From Citromicrobium sp. (GTDB lineage Bacteria; Pseudomonadota; Alphaproteobacteria; Sphingomonadales; Sphingomonadaceae), in NCBI GenBank assembly GCA_002729695.1, contig PBYQ01000004.1:1-46514 (forward strand): DNA of 46,514 nucleotides, written 5' to 3'. Of the stretch, positions 26,093-34,341 are shown piece after piece; positions within the stretch are counted from its first letter, which is position 1, and every line of letters starts with the position of its first letter. Made by a program: the position numbers and the translations under genes. Below the pieces are notes generated by a model. The model ran no database searches and was not told the DNA's origin. It saw only the letters and a program-made list of their open reading frames with translations.

Positions 26093-27271
26093 ATGGCCGA
26101 TCTTGACCAATTCCGCGAAGAGACTCGCAGCTGGCTCGAAGCCAACTGCCCGCCCGAGATGCGCCAGCCCGTCGAGGACGAAGCCGACGTCTACTGGGGC
26201 GGGCGCAACGCCACCTTCAAGAACGAGGCGCAGAAGGCTTGGTTCGAAGCGTGCGTGGCCAAGGGTTATACCGTTCCTGCCTGGCCCAAGGAGTATGGCG
26301 GTGCAGGCCTCTCGCCCGCCGAGGCAAAGGTGCTGCGCGAGGAAATGGCGCGGATCGACGCGCGCAGCCCGCTGCACAGCTTCGGCATCTGGATGCTCGG
26401 CCCGGCGCTGCTCCACTTCGGCACCGAAGGGCAGAAACAGCGGTTCCTCAACGAAATCGCGCGCGGCGAAATCCGCTGGTGCCAGGGTTATTCGGAGCCG
26501 GGCAGCGGGTCCGACCTCGTCAGTCTACAGACCTATGGCGACGACAAGGGCGATCACTGGGTGGTCGACGGCCAGAAGATCTGGACCTCCTACGCCGACG
26601 AAGCCGACTGGATCTTCTGCCTCGTCCGCACGGACAAGACGAACAAGTACCAGGGCATCACCTTCATGCTGTTCGACATGGCCAGCCAAGGCGTCAGCAC
26701 CAAGCCGATCAAGCTGATCAGCGGCAGCTCGCCCTTCTGCGAAACCTTCTTCGATTCGGTCAGCGTGCCCAAGTCCTACGGCGAAGACATTCCGGCGCAG
26801 GTCGGCCAGGTGAACCGCGGCTGGGACGTCGCCAAGTACCTGCTGGGCCATGAGCGCGAGATGATTTCCGCCACCGGCGGCGTCGACCGGCCGACCTCGC
26901 TCGGCGCGGTGACCAGCAGGCAGGGCGAACTCGACCCCGTTCTGCGAGCCGAGATCGCGCAGTTCGATGTCGACGCGCTCGCCTTCACCGCGATGAGCGA
27001 GAAGTTCCTCGACGAAATCAAGGTCGGCAAGGCGCACCCCGCGCAGCCGAACATGATGAAATACGCCGGGACCGAGCTGAACAAGCGCCGCAACGAGCTG
27101 CTGATGGCGGCGGGCGGTTCGCGCGCTCTCGAATGGGAGAGCGAGGAAACCGAAGGCGGCAAGCCCGCGCGCGGCTGGCTGCGGACCAAGGGCAACTCGA
27201 TCGAAGGCGGTACGTCCGAGGTCATGCTCAACGTGGTCGCCAAGCGCATCCTCGAACTGCCGGGGGCGTAA
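26093..27271 (+). CDS. Acyl-CoA dehydrogenase (large partner)
   Basis: A 392-residue ACAD: YGGAGLSPAEAKVLREEMARI, QGYSEPGSGSDLVSLQT (FAD/substrate loop), VDGQKIWTSYADEADWIFC and the C-terminal KGNSIEGGTSEVMLNVVAKRIL. The typical catalytic Glu position is not the classic EEG; the IEGGTSE motif marks FAD binding at the dimer interface. It is followed 148 bp later by a second ACAD, as in heteromeric pairs of cholesterol or branched-chain side-chain degradation. The ATG at 26093 follows AAGGAGAGCG; the in-frame 26018 start would add an unlikely Arg-rich leader. Confidence 0.93.
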   Translation: MADLDQFREETRSWLEANCPPEMRQPVEDEADVYWGGRNATFKNEAQKAWFEACVAKGYTVPAWPKEYGGAGLSPAEAKVLREEMARIDARSPLHSFGIWMLGPALLHFGTEGQKQRFLNEIARGEIRWCQGYSEPGSGSDLVSLQTYGDDKGDHWVVDGQKIWTSYADEADWIFCLVRTDKTNKYQGITFMLFDMASQGVSTKPIKLISGSSPFCETFFDSVSVPKSYGEDIPAQVGQVNRGWDVAKYLLGHEREMISATGGVDRPTSLGAVTSRQGELDPVLRAEIAQFDVDALAFTAMSEKFLDEIKVGKAHPAQPNMMKYAGTELNKRRNELLMAAGGSRALEWESEETEGGKPARGWLRTKGNSIEGGTSEVMLNVVAKRILELPGA

Positions 27272-27278
27272 TCCATCC

Positions 27279-27414
27279 TCCCTTCCCACTCGCGGGAGGG
27301 GTCGGGGGTGGGCGAGTGCACGTGCAACCGTCCGGCCCACCCCGTTGCGACTAGGCCGCTGGCGCGACCAAGTCTCACTGCCCCTCTCGTAAGCGGGAGG
27401 GGATCTGGAGAGAG
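27279..27414. repeat. Composite G/C-tract palindromic repeat between two ACAD genes
   Basis: The same family as the element at 5261-5374: left CCTCCCTTCCCACTCGCGGG with AGGGGTCGGGGGTGGGC, right GCCCACCCCGTTGCG and CTGCCCCTCTCGTAAGCGGG. It fills nearly all the gap between the ACAD stop (27271) and the next ACAD start (27420). Confidence 0.75.
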
Positions 27415-27419
27415 AAGAA

Positions 27420-28559
27420 ATGGCACTTTATTACGACGACGATCAGGCGATGCTGGCCGACAGCGCGAGCGAATTCATGCGCGAGGAAGGCGGCATTGCG
27501 AAGCAGCTGCGCCACTGGCGCGACCGCAATTGCAAGGACGGCTTCGGCCACGCACTGTGGGAACAGTTCGGTGAAATGGGCTTCATCGGCATCCTGCTGT
27601 CCGAAGAGGATGGCGGGCTGGGCATGGGCCAGGTCGAGGCGAACATCGTGCTGGAGGAAATCGGCGCGAACCTTACCCCGTCGCCTTTCCTCAGCAGCTC
27701 CGTGCTCGCCGCCACCGCGCTGAAGCACGGCAGCAACGACACGCGCGGCCGCTGGCTGCCCGATCTGGTTGCGGGCAAGAACGTCTATGCGGTCGCGATC
27801 GACGAAGGCCCCAAGCACCGGCCCGAGACGATCGCCTGTAAGGCGGAGAAGTCGGGCAACGGCTTCAAGCTGACGGGCAAGAAGGACTTCGTGGTCTACG
27901 GCGCGAGCGCCGAGATGATCGTGGTCGCCGCGCGCACCTCGGGCAGCGACAGCGACGCCGACGGAATCACGCTGTTCGCGGTGCCGCAGGATGCGTCCGG
28001 GATGAGCCACGACAGCGTGCGGCTGGTCGACAGCTCGATGGCGAGCCACATCACCTTCGACGGGGTCGAGCTGGATGCCGATGCGGTGATCGGCGACGTC
28101 GACGGCGGGCGCGAAGTCCTCAACGCCATGCTGCGCGCGGGCCGCGTGGGTGCCGCTGCCGAAGGCGTCGGCGTGGCACGCGGCGCGATGGACATGACGG
28201 TCGACTACCTCAAGCAGCGCAAGCAGTTCGGCGAACTGATCGGCAGCTTCCAGGCATTGCAGCACCGCGCCGCGCACCTCTATTCCGAGGTCGAGATCGC
28301 GCGTGCGGTGGTGATGAAAGCCGCCCAGCTGCTCGACGCGGGCAGCGAGCAGGCCGAACTGATGATCTCGGTCGCCAAGGCGAAGGTCGCCAAGGCGGCG
28401 GGGCTTGCGGTGCGCGAAGGCGTGCAGATGCACGGCGGCATCGGGATGACCGACGAGTACGACGTGGGCCTCTACATGAAGCGCGATCGCGCGCTGCAGG
28501 AGTTCCTCGGCGACCAGTACTACCATGCAGGCCGCGTTGCGGAGCTGAGCGGGTATTGA
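27420..28559 (+). CDS. Acyl-CoA dehydrogenase (small partner)
   Basis: A 379-residue ACAD of the divergent group: LSEEDGGLGMGQVEANIVLEE, weak central FAD loop (VAIDEGPKHRPE instead of TEPxxGSD), DYLKQRKQFGELIGSFQALQH and the C-terminal GVQMHGGIGMTDEYDVGLYMKR. The canonical substrate-binding motif is missing, typical of the non-canonical subunit in heteromeric ACADs. It pairs with the gene at 26093 and is followed by an SDR. GGAGAGAGAAG is a strong ribosome site. Confidence 0.92.
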   Translation: MALYYDDDQAMLADSASEFMREEGGIAKQLRHWRDRNCKDGFGHALWEQFGEMGFIGILLSEEDGGLGMGQVEANIVLEEIGANLTPSPFLSSSVLAATALKHGSNDTRGRWLPDLVAGKNVYAVAIDEGPKHRPETIACKAEKSGNGFKLTGKKDFVVYGASAEMIVVAARTSGSDSDADGITLFAVPQDASGMSHDSVRLVDSSMASHITFDGVELDADAVIGDVDGGREVLNAMLRAGRVGAAAEGVGVARGAMDMTVDYLKQRKQFGELIGSFQALQHRAAHLYSEVEIARAVVMKAAQLLDAGSEQAELMISVAKAKVAKAAGLAVREGVQMHGGIGMTDEYDVGLYMKRDRALQEFLGDQYYHAGRVAELSGY

Positions 28560-28583
28560 ACCTCTGCCGATTGAACAGTCCCA

Positions 28584-28662
28584 CGTCATTGCGAGCGAAG
28601 CGAAGCAATCCAGGGACCTGGGTCATGGATTGCCGCGTCGCCTGCGGCTCCTCGCAATGACG
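28584..28662. repeat. CGTCATTGCGAG-type palindromic repeat
   Basis: Left end CGTCATTGCGAGCGAAGCGA and right end CTCGCAATGACG are inverted copies, with inner AGCAATCCA / TGGATTGC also pairing. This element type is dispersed in many proteobacterial genomes. It lies between the ACAD stop and the SDR start. Confidence 0.9.
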
Positions 28663-28679
28663 AAGAAAGGATCTCTAAT

Positions 28680-29489
28680 ATGATGAAACTCACCGACCTT
28701 TTCGGTCTCGAAGGCAAGATCGCGCTGGTTACCGGCGGCAGCCGCGGTATTGGCAAGATGATCGTCGAAGGCCTGCTCGAAGCGGGCTGCGCCAAGGTCT
28801 ATATCGTCGCGCGCAAGAAGGAGCAGGTTGACGCGACCTCCGCCGAACTGGGCGACAAGGTCATCGGCCTCACCGGCGACCTCAGCCAGATGGACGGGAT
28901 CAAGGCGCTCGCGGACGAACTTGCGAGCCGCGAAGACAAGCTCGACCTGTTGGTCAATAATGCAGGCGCGGCGTGGGGCGAGCCGTTCGAGGACTTCAGC
29001 GAGGCCGGCTGGCACCGCACGATGGACCTCAACCTCAAGACCCCGTTCTTCCTGACGCAGAAGCTGCTGCCGCTGCTCAAGAAGGCGGGAACGGCGGAGC
29101 GACCGGCCAAGGTGCTGATGATCGCGAGCATCGACGGGATGAAGTGCAACCCGTGGCCGACCTATCCCTATCAGGCGAGCAAGGCCGGGCTGATCCACCT
29201 CACGCGCCGGATGGCCGCCGAGCTGATCCAGCACAACATCGTCGTCAACGGGATCGGGCCGGGCGCCTTCCCGTCCGACATGAACCGCGCCGCGCGCGAC
29301 AACCAGGACATGGTCGAACGCGGCATCCCGAGCAGGCGCGTCGGTGTGACCGAGGATATGGCGGCGGGCGCGATCTACCTGCTCAGCCGCGCGGGCGACT
29401 ACGTTGTCGGCACGACGATCCCGATCGACGGCGGCGTGGTCAACGCGAATATCGGCGCGGGCAATTTCGTCGATCCGTCGGGCGAATAG
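28680..29489 (+). CDS. Short-chain dehydrogenase/reductase (SDR)
   Basis: A 269-residue classical SDR: cofactor motif TGGSRGIG (residues 19-26), NNAGAAW, catalytic Ser in MIASIDG and Tyr/Lys in YPYQASKAGL, and C-terminal IPIDGGVVNAN. Arg in VARKKEQ after the second beta-strand suggests NADP(H). It probably handles a hydroxyacyl-CoA or ketone in the neighbouring acyl-CoA route. An ATGATG start gives a choice of 28680 or 28683; AAAGGATC is the ribosome site. Confidence 0.93.
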   Translation: MMKLTDLFGLEGKIALVTGGSRGIGKMIVEGLLEAGCAKVYIVARKKEQVDATSAELGDKVIGLTGDLSQMDGIKALADELASREDKLDLLVNNAGAAWGEPFEDFSEAGWHRTMDLNLKTPFFLTQKLLPLLKKAGTAERPAKVLMIASIDGMKCNPWPTYPYQASKAGLIHLTRRMAAELIQHNIVVNGIGPGAFPSDMNRAARDNQDMVERGIPSRRVGVTEDMAAGAIYLLSRAGDYVVGTTIPIDGGVVNANIGAGNFVDPSGE

Positions 29490-29501
29490 GGCCGACGACG
29501 T

Positions 29502-29771
29502 TCAGCGACGCTTGGCGAACAGGTCGATCAGCTCTTCGAATTTTTCGCGCTGATCGGCTTCGTCGCCGCTGGCGATCGCCTCGGCGACGCAGCACGCGGC
29601 GTGATCCTTCAATATCTGTGTTTCCACCTTGGCGAGCGCGGACTTCACCGCCTGCAACTGGTGCAGGATGTCGATGCAATAGCGCTCATCCTCCACCATC
29701 TGCGCCACTCCCCGCACCTGACCGGATATCCGGTTCAGTCGGTTGATCGTTGCATTGGTCTTCGCGGCCAT
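29502..29771 (-). CDS. csoR: Copper-sensing repressor CsoR
   Basis: An 89-residue four-helix-bundle repressor. Cys32 (ERYCIDIL), His57 and Cys61 (KDHAACCV) have exactly the spacing of the Cu(I) ligands C36/H61/C65 in Mycobacterium CsoR, and the N-terminal NRLNRISGQVRGV is the family signature. Cu(I) binding lowers DNA affinity and releases repression. Transcribed divergently from copA across a classical CsoR operator (29791-29807), so it regulates itself and copAB. Confidence 0.93.
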   Translation of the reverse strand: MAAKTNATINRLNRISGQVRGVAQMVEDERYCIDILHQLQAVKSALAKVETQILKDHAACCVAEAIASGDEADQREKFEELIDLFAKRR

Positions 29772-29790
29772 ATCCCAAAGTCCAGTTGAA

Positions 29791-29807
29791 ATACCCTAGG
29801 GGGGTAT
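29791..29807. promoter_or_regulatory. CsoR operator
   Basis: ATACCC-TAGGG-GGGTAT is an inverted repeat with 6-bp arms and a G/C centre, matching the published CsoR operator type (TACCC..GGGTA). It is 19 bp before csoR and 39 bp before copA, between the divergent starts. Confidence 0.88.
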
Positions 29808-29846
29808 ATAGGTCGGTGTGCGACGGTTCAACAACTCGGTCGCGCC

Positions 29847-31538
29847 ATGCCCTCGCTCACCCGCCGCAATCTCATCCGTAGCACTGCCGCGCTCGCCGCT
29901 GCCAGTGCCTTGCCCATGCCCGCGTGGGCGCGTGGAAAATCGCTAACTCCGGCCCGGAACGGCTTCGGCGAGGTGTCGGGTGCGAAGATCGACCTCGCCA
30001 TCGGTAATCACCATTTCGCCACTGGCGGTCGCTCGGGACACGCGGTCGCGGTCAACGGCACGGTGCCGGGGCCGCTGATCCGGCTGCGCGAAGGCCAGAA
30101 CGTGCGCCTTCACGTGACCAATAATCTGGCGGAGGACAGCTCGATCCACTGGCACGGGCTCCTGGTGCCGTTCCAGTTCGACGGCGTGCCCGGCGTCAGC
30201 TTCCCCGGCATCCGCCCGGGCGAGCGCTTCACCTACGAATTCCCGATTCGCCAGAGCGGCACCTACTGGTGGCACTCGCACTCGGGCCTGCAGGAGCAGG
30301 CAGGGCACTATGGTCCACTCGTGGTCGAGAGCGCCGATCCTGATCCGCGCTATGACCGCGACTATGTCGTACTGCTGAGCGAGTTCACGCCGATGCATCC
30401 GCATGAAATCATGCGCAAGCTCAAGGTCGGCGAGCATTACTTCAACACCCAGATGCAGACCGCGACCGAGGGCGAGATGTCCGGCGCAATGCGGCGCATG
30501 TGGGGCAAGATGCGGATGAACCCGCGCGATATCTCGGACGTGACGGGCAGCACCTACACCTTCCTCATCAACGGCCACGGCCCGGCGGACGACCTGCAAT
30601 TCGCATTCCACGCGGGCGAGCGCGTTCGGCTGAGAATCATCAACGGATCGGCGATGACGTTCTTCAACGTGCGCATCCCCGGCGTGCCCATGACGGTGAT
30701 CGCCGCCGACGGGCAGGATGTCGCCGAGGTCGAGGTGGACGAGTTCCAGATCGGCGTCGCGGAAACCTACGACGTGATCGTCAGCCCGCGGGACGGCAGC
30801 CATGCGATCGTCGCCGAAGCGATGGACCGCAGCGGCATGGGCGTCGCCAGCCTGACTTCTCATGCGGGCCACATCGCCACCCCGCCGCCGCTGCGCGAGC
30901 CGGTGACGCTGACCATGGCCGACATGGGCATGATGGACCACGGCGGCATGGCGGGGATGGAGGGCATGGACCACTCCATGCGCGACACTTCGAAATTGCC
31001 CGGCGATGTGAAGGTTGGCCCGGGGCTCGACATGGTCTCGCCCATGCCGATGGACCGGATGGACTTTCCCGGCCTCGGCCTCGACACGGTCAAGCACCGC
31101 GTGCTGCGCTACACCGACCTCAAGGCGAAGCGGAGAAATGCGCACCGCGAGGTGGACCGGGAGATGCAGATCCATCTCACCGGCAACATGGAACGCTACA
31201 TGTGGAGTTTCGACGGCAAGAAGCTGACCGCCGTCACCGACGATCCGATCCGCTTCGGTTATGACGAGCGGGTGCGGGTGACGCTGGTCAACGACACGAT
31301 GATGGCGCACCCGATCCACTTGCACGGCCATTTCTTCGAACTGGTCAACGGCGCGGACCATATGCACCAGCCGCTGAAGCACACGGTGATCGTCCAGCCG
31401 GGCGGCACCGCGACCTTCGACCTGACCGCCAACGAGCCGGGCGACTGGGCCTTCCACTGCCACCTGCTCTACCACATGCACACCGGCATGATGCAGGTGG
31501 TGACCGTGCGCCCGTTCCCCGCAGGAGACGGCGCATGA
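29847..31538 (+). CDS. copA: Copper resistance multicopper oxidase CopA
   Basis: A 563-residue periplasmic oxidase of the CopA/PcoA type, which oxidises Cu(I) to less toxic Cu(II). Tat signal TRRNLIRS (residues 5-12) with hydrophobic ASALPMPAWA following. All copper sites are present: SIHWHGLLV, YWWHSHSGLQEQ, HPIHLHGHFFE and FHCHLLYHMHTGMMQ. A Met/His-rich segment (MGMMDHGGMAGMEGMDHSM) around residues 358-376 is typical of copper-binding. The stop overlaps copB by 4 bp (ATGA). No canonical Shine-Dalgarno stands out. Confidence 0.96.
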   Translation: MPSLTRRNLIRSTAALAAASALPMPAWARGKSLTPARNGFGEVSGAKIDLAIGNHHFATGGRSGHAVAVNGTVPGPLIRLREGQNVRLHVTNNLAEDSSIHWHGLLVPFQFDGVPGVSFPGIRPGERFTYEFPIRQSGTYWWHSHSGLQEQAGHYGPLVVESADPDPRYDRDYVVLLSEFTPMHPHEIMRKLKVGEHYFNTQMQTATEGEMSGAMRRMWGKMRMNPRDISDVTGSTYTFLINGHGPADDLQFAFHAGERVRLRIINGSAMTFFNVRIPGVPMTVIAADGQDVAEVEVDEFQIGVAETYDVIVSPRDGSHAIVAEAMDRSGMGVASLTSHAGHIATPPPLREPVTLTMADMGMMDHGGMAGMEGMDHSMRDTSKLPGDVKVGPGLDMVSPMPMDRMDFPGLGLDTVKHRVLRYTDLKAKRRNAHREVDREMQIHLTGNMERYMWSFDGKKLTAVTDDPIRFGYDERVRVTLVNDTMMAHPIHLHGHFFELVNGADHMHQPLKHTVIVQPGGTATFDLTANEPGDWAFHCHLLYHMHTGMMQVVTVRPFPAGDGA

Positions 31539-32536
31539 TCCGCGCGATGCTTCTCGCCGGGGCTGTCCTGCTGCCCGCTCCGCTCGCCGCGCAGGACCAT
31601 TCGGGCCATGGCAGCAAGAGCGAGCCCGCGCCCGAGATGGATCACTGCGCGATGGGGCATCTTCCGCCCGAACAGTGCGACAAGCAGGAAGAGCGCGAAC
31701 CGGCCCCGGCGATGGACGACACCATGGCAGGCATGGACCATGGCTCTCACAAAGCGATGACCGACAAGTCCGCTCCGGATGCCGCCCCCGAAAGCGCCAT
31801 CCCCGCGCGTGCGCTGGAAGGCCCGCGTCATGCCGCCGACGCCATTTGGGGCCGCGAGGCGATGGAGCCCGCGCGCGAGGAACTTGCCCGTGGCAATGGG
31901 GGTATGACCACCGGCATGGTGCTGGTCGAACGGCTCGAAGCGCGTATCCCTACCGAGGGTGGCGAGACCGGCTACCTGTGGGATGCGCAGGGCTGGTACG
32001 GCGGCGATCTCAACCGCTTGGTCGTCAAGACCGAGGGCGAAGGCGAATTCGGCGGCGCGGTGGAGGATGCCGAGATACAGGCGCTCTACAGCCGCGCGTT
32101 CGGGCCGTTCTTCGATCTGCAGGCGGGCGTGCGCTTCGATCCGGAGCCCGATAGCCGCACGCACCTCGTGCTCGGCGTGGCGGGGCTGGCGCCCTACATG
32201 TTCCATGTCGACGGCGCGCTGTTCCTGTCCGACCGGGGCGACCTGACCGCGCGGGTCGAGGCGGAATACGACCAGAAGATCACCCAGCGCCTGATCCTGC
32301 AGCCAAGGGTCGAGACGGAGCTTTCCGCGCAGGACATTCCCGAGCGCGGCATCGGTGCTGGGCTGACGAAGGTCGAGCTAGGCCTGCGCCTGCGATACGA
32401 AATCGCGCGAGAGTTCGCGCCCTATGTCGGTGTGGAGTACGAGGCTAAGACCGGCAGGACGGCGAATATTACGCGTCTGGCGGGCGAAGACCCGGACGGC
32501 GTCAAGCTGCTGTTTGGAGTGCGCGCCTGGTTCTGA
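31535..32536 (+). CDS. copB: Copper resistance outer-membrane protein CopB
   Basis: A 333-residue protein of the CopB/PcoB family: signal MLLAGAVLLPAPLAAQ, a Met/His-rich copper-binding N-terminal part (residues 20-75, MDHCAMGHLPPEQCD, MAGMDHGSHKAM) and a C-terminal beta-barrel of about 210 residues (YLWDAQGWYGGDLNRLVVK, YSRAFGPFFDLQAGVR) ending in FGVRAWF. It sequesters or exports copper at the outer membrane. Coupled to copA by ATGA and under CsoR control. No copC/copD or copper ATPase gene is in the window. Confidence 0.95.
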   Translation: MIRAMLLAGAVLLPAPLAAQDHSGHGSKSEPAPEMDHCAMGHLPPEQCDKQEEREPAPAMDDTMAGMDHGSHKAMTDKSAPDAAPESAIPARALEGPRHAADAIWGREAMEPAREELARGNGGMTTGMVLVERLEARIPTEGGETGYLWDAQGWYGGDLNRLVVKTEGEGEFGGAVEDAEIQALYSRAFGPFFDLQAGVRFDPEPDSRTHLVLGVAGLAPYMFHVDGALFLSDRGDLTARVEAEYDQKITQRLILQPRVETELSAQDIPERGIGAGLTKVELGLRLRYEIAREFAPYVGVEYEAKTGRTANITRLAGEDPDGVKLLFGVRAWF

Positions 32537-32558
32537 CCGGGCGCCAGCAGAAGGCCGC

Positions 32559-33209
32559 TTACCCCATCAGTTCGCGCACGAAGGGAATGAGTCCCGTCTG
32601 GCGCGTGCGCTTCATCCGTTCGGCGTGCAGGATTTCGCGCACCTTGGTGAAGCATTCGTCGACATCGTCGTTGATGACGACATAGTCGTATTCGGCCCAG
32701 TGGCTGATTTCCGCGCGCGCGCGTTCCATGCGGCTGTTGACCACCTCTTCGCTGTCGAGCGCGCGGGCGGTAAGGCGGCGGTGCAGTTCGTCGAGGCTCG
32801 GGGGCAGGATGAACACGCTCACCGTATCCTGCTGGTCCTTCTGGTACAGCTGCTGGGTGCCCTGCCAGTCGATGTCGAACAGGTAATCCTGCCCGCGCTT
32901 CAGCCCTTCGCGGATATGGCCCTTGGGCGTGCCGTAGCGATTGCCGAATACCGGCGCCCATTCGTAGAACCCGTCTTCTTCCACCAGCCGGTCGAACTCA
33001 GCGTCGCTGACGAAGTGATAGTCCTTGCCATCGATCTCGCCTTCGCGCGGCGGGCGCGTCGTCGCCGACACCGACAGCGAGATTTCCTCGTCCGACGCCA
33101 GCAACATGCGCGACAGCGTGGTCTTGCCCGCACCCGAGGGGGACGAGAGGATGAACATCAGACCCCGCCGGTGCAGGGTATCGGACTCGGGAGAGGAATT
33201 GTGGGGCAT
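32559..33209 (-). CDS. gmk: Guanylate kinase
   Basis: A 216-residue enzyme (GMP + ATP to GDP + ADP): P-loop SSPSGAGKTTLSR (residues 22-34), SATTRPPREGEIDGKDYHFV and LFDIDWQGTQQL with the GMP-binding Arg/Ser/Tyr residues. Start at 33209 gives a short N-terminal extension typical of the order; the longer frame upstream would cross a neighbouring gene. Converges with copB (23 bp between stops). Confidence 0.96.
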   Translation of the reverse strand: MPHNSSPESDTLHRRGLMFILSSPSGAGKTTLSRMLLASDEEISLSVSATTRPPREGEIDGKDYHFVSDAEFDRLVEEDGFYEWAPVFGNRYGTPKGHIREGLKRGQDYLFDIDWQGTQQLYQKDQQDTVSVFILPPSLDELHRRLTARALDSEEVVNSRMERARAEISHWAEYDYVVINDDVDECFTKVREILHAERMKRTRQTGLIPFVRELMG

Positions 33210-33273
33210 AGGCGCCTTTGGGGCCGGGCGCGGGGTCAGATCAAGCCTTCGCTTGCCCCGATCCACGAAAGGC

Positions 33274-33672
33274 TCAGTCCTCGGCGGCCTTTTCGAGCAG
33301 CTCGGCGTCGCCTTTGGCCTGCGCCTTTTTAGACTGTCGGCGGTCGTAAAGCGTCTTCGCGAGCATCCCGGTGCCAACCACGACCGCACCGGTCGACGAT
33401 CGCGCGGCGATCCGCGACAGGGCCATTCCGGCAAGCGTGGTGCCCATGCCCTGGTTTTCCACGATCGATTGAGCCGTGTCCTCGCCGTAGCGGCCCTTGA
33501 GCATCCGCTTTTCGACCGCCCTGCGGAACAGGATCGATCCGGTGCGCACGATGGCGTTGGCCATGATCAGGTTGCTGGCGGGATTGGGGGAGAGGCCGGG
33601 CACAGTCTCGCCGCGTGCACGCGCCTGGCCGCGTTCGACCTTCTTGCGCAGTTCATCGCGGCGCTTGCTCAT
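33274..33672 (-). CDS. Conserved hypothetical protein (basic, membrane-associated?)
   Basis: A 132-residue protein with a charged N-terminus (MSKRRDELRKKVERGQARARG), a conserved middle NPASNLIMANAIVRTGSIL, and a mildly hydrophobic GMALSRIAARSSTGAVVVGTGM, ending in a Lys/Ala-rich tail. Not recognised; similar proteins appear near gmk in Sphingomonadales as hypotheticals. It is between gmk and sspB on the same strand. Confidence 0.75.
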   Translation of the reverse strand: MSKRRDELRKKVERGQARARGETVPGLSPNPASNLIMANAIVRTGSILFRRAVEKRMLKGRYGEDTAQSIVENQGMGTTLAGMALSRIAARSSTGAVVVGTGMLAKTLYDRRQSKKAQAKGDAELLEKAAED

Positions 33673-33712
33673 TCGGGGATGCCCTCTTGCTCGCCCCGAA
33701 ATTCGCGGGGCC

Positions 33713-34225
33713 TTACTTCTTGCGACCGAAATCGACCGTGACGACGTTCGATCCGTCCTCGTTCTTGGCAACGGCTGCGCCGCCGGCCTGTTCCGCATCC
33801 TCGCTACCGTCGTTTTCGGCGGTGTCGGCCGAGCCATGCGACTCCTCGATCTCGGTCGCCTGGAACTGGAGGCCGAAATCGACCGCGGGATCGACGAAGG
33901 CGGTGATCGCGGAGAATGGCACGACTAGGTGCGAAGAGCGCTGGTTGAAGCTGAGGCCAACCGAAAAGCCCACGTCGGTCACGTTCAGGTCCCAGAACTT
34001 GTTCTGGAGCACGATCGTCATCTCGTCGGGGAATCGCTCGCGCAGGTGATCGGGGATGTCGACCCCGGGCACGCCCGTTTTGAAGGTAATGTAGAAATGG
34101 TGGTTGCCGGGCAGCGTGCCGCCACCCGCCTCGATCTCGCCGAGAACACTGCCGACCACGGCGCGCAGGGCCTCCTGCACGATCTGGTCATAGGGAATAA
34201 GGCTGTCGGGTGCGTCGTCACTCAT
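33713..34225 (-). CDS. sspB: SspB-type ClpXP adaptor
   Basis: A 170-residue alphaproteobacterial SspB: IPYDQIVQEALRAVVG, GNHHFYITFKTGVPGVDIPDHLRERFPDEMTIVLQ, FWDLNVTDVGFSVGLSFN and VPFSAITAFVDPAVDFGLQF are all family blocks. It binds the ssrA tag and delivers substrates to ClpXP. The tail is acidic, then VTVDFGRKK, the ClpX-docking XB motif. The start could also be the Met one codon earlier (34228). Divergent from hisB. Confidence 0.95.
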   Translation of the reverse strand: MSDDAPDSLIPYDQIVQEALRAVVGSVLGEIEAGGGTLPGNHHFYITFKTGVPGVDIPDHLRERFPDEMTIVLQNKFWDLNVTDVGFSVGLSFNQRSSHLVVPFSAITAFVDPAVDFGLQFQATEIEESHGSADTAENDGSEDAEQAGGAAVAKNEDGSNVVTVDFGRKK

Positions 34226-34341
34226 CACGAGGCGTTAGGTGAAGGGGAGCGCGCGTGCGGTCAAGCGCAAATGGGACGAGGGCAATCGGGCTAGGCGCAG
34301 AATGCTTGCGTGCGCGCCCGGCGGGCGATAGCGCGCTCGCC

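Noticed and set aside
24360..26717. 785-codon plus-strand open frame
   Set aside because: Runs antisense through the MFS transporter and out of frame through the ACAD gene; no recognisable domain.
29943..31481. 512-codon minus-strand frame
   Set aside because: Antisense of copA; Val/Asp/His-rich reading is the reverse of the Met/His codons of the oxidase.
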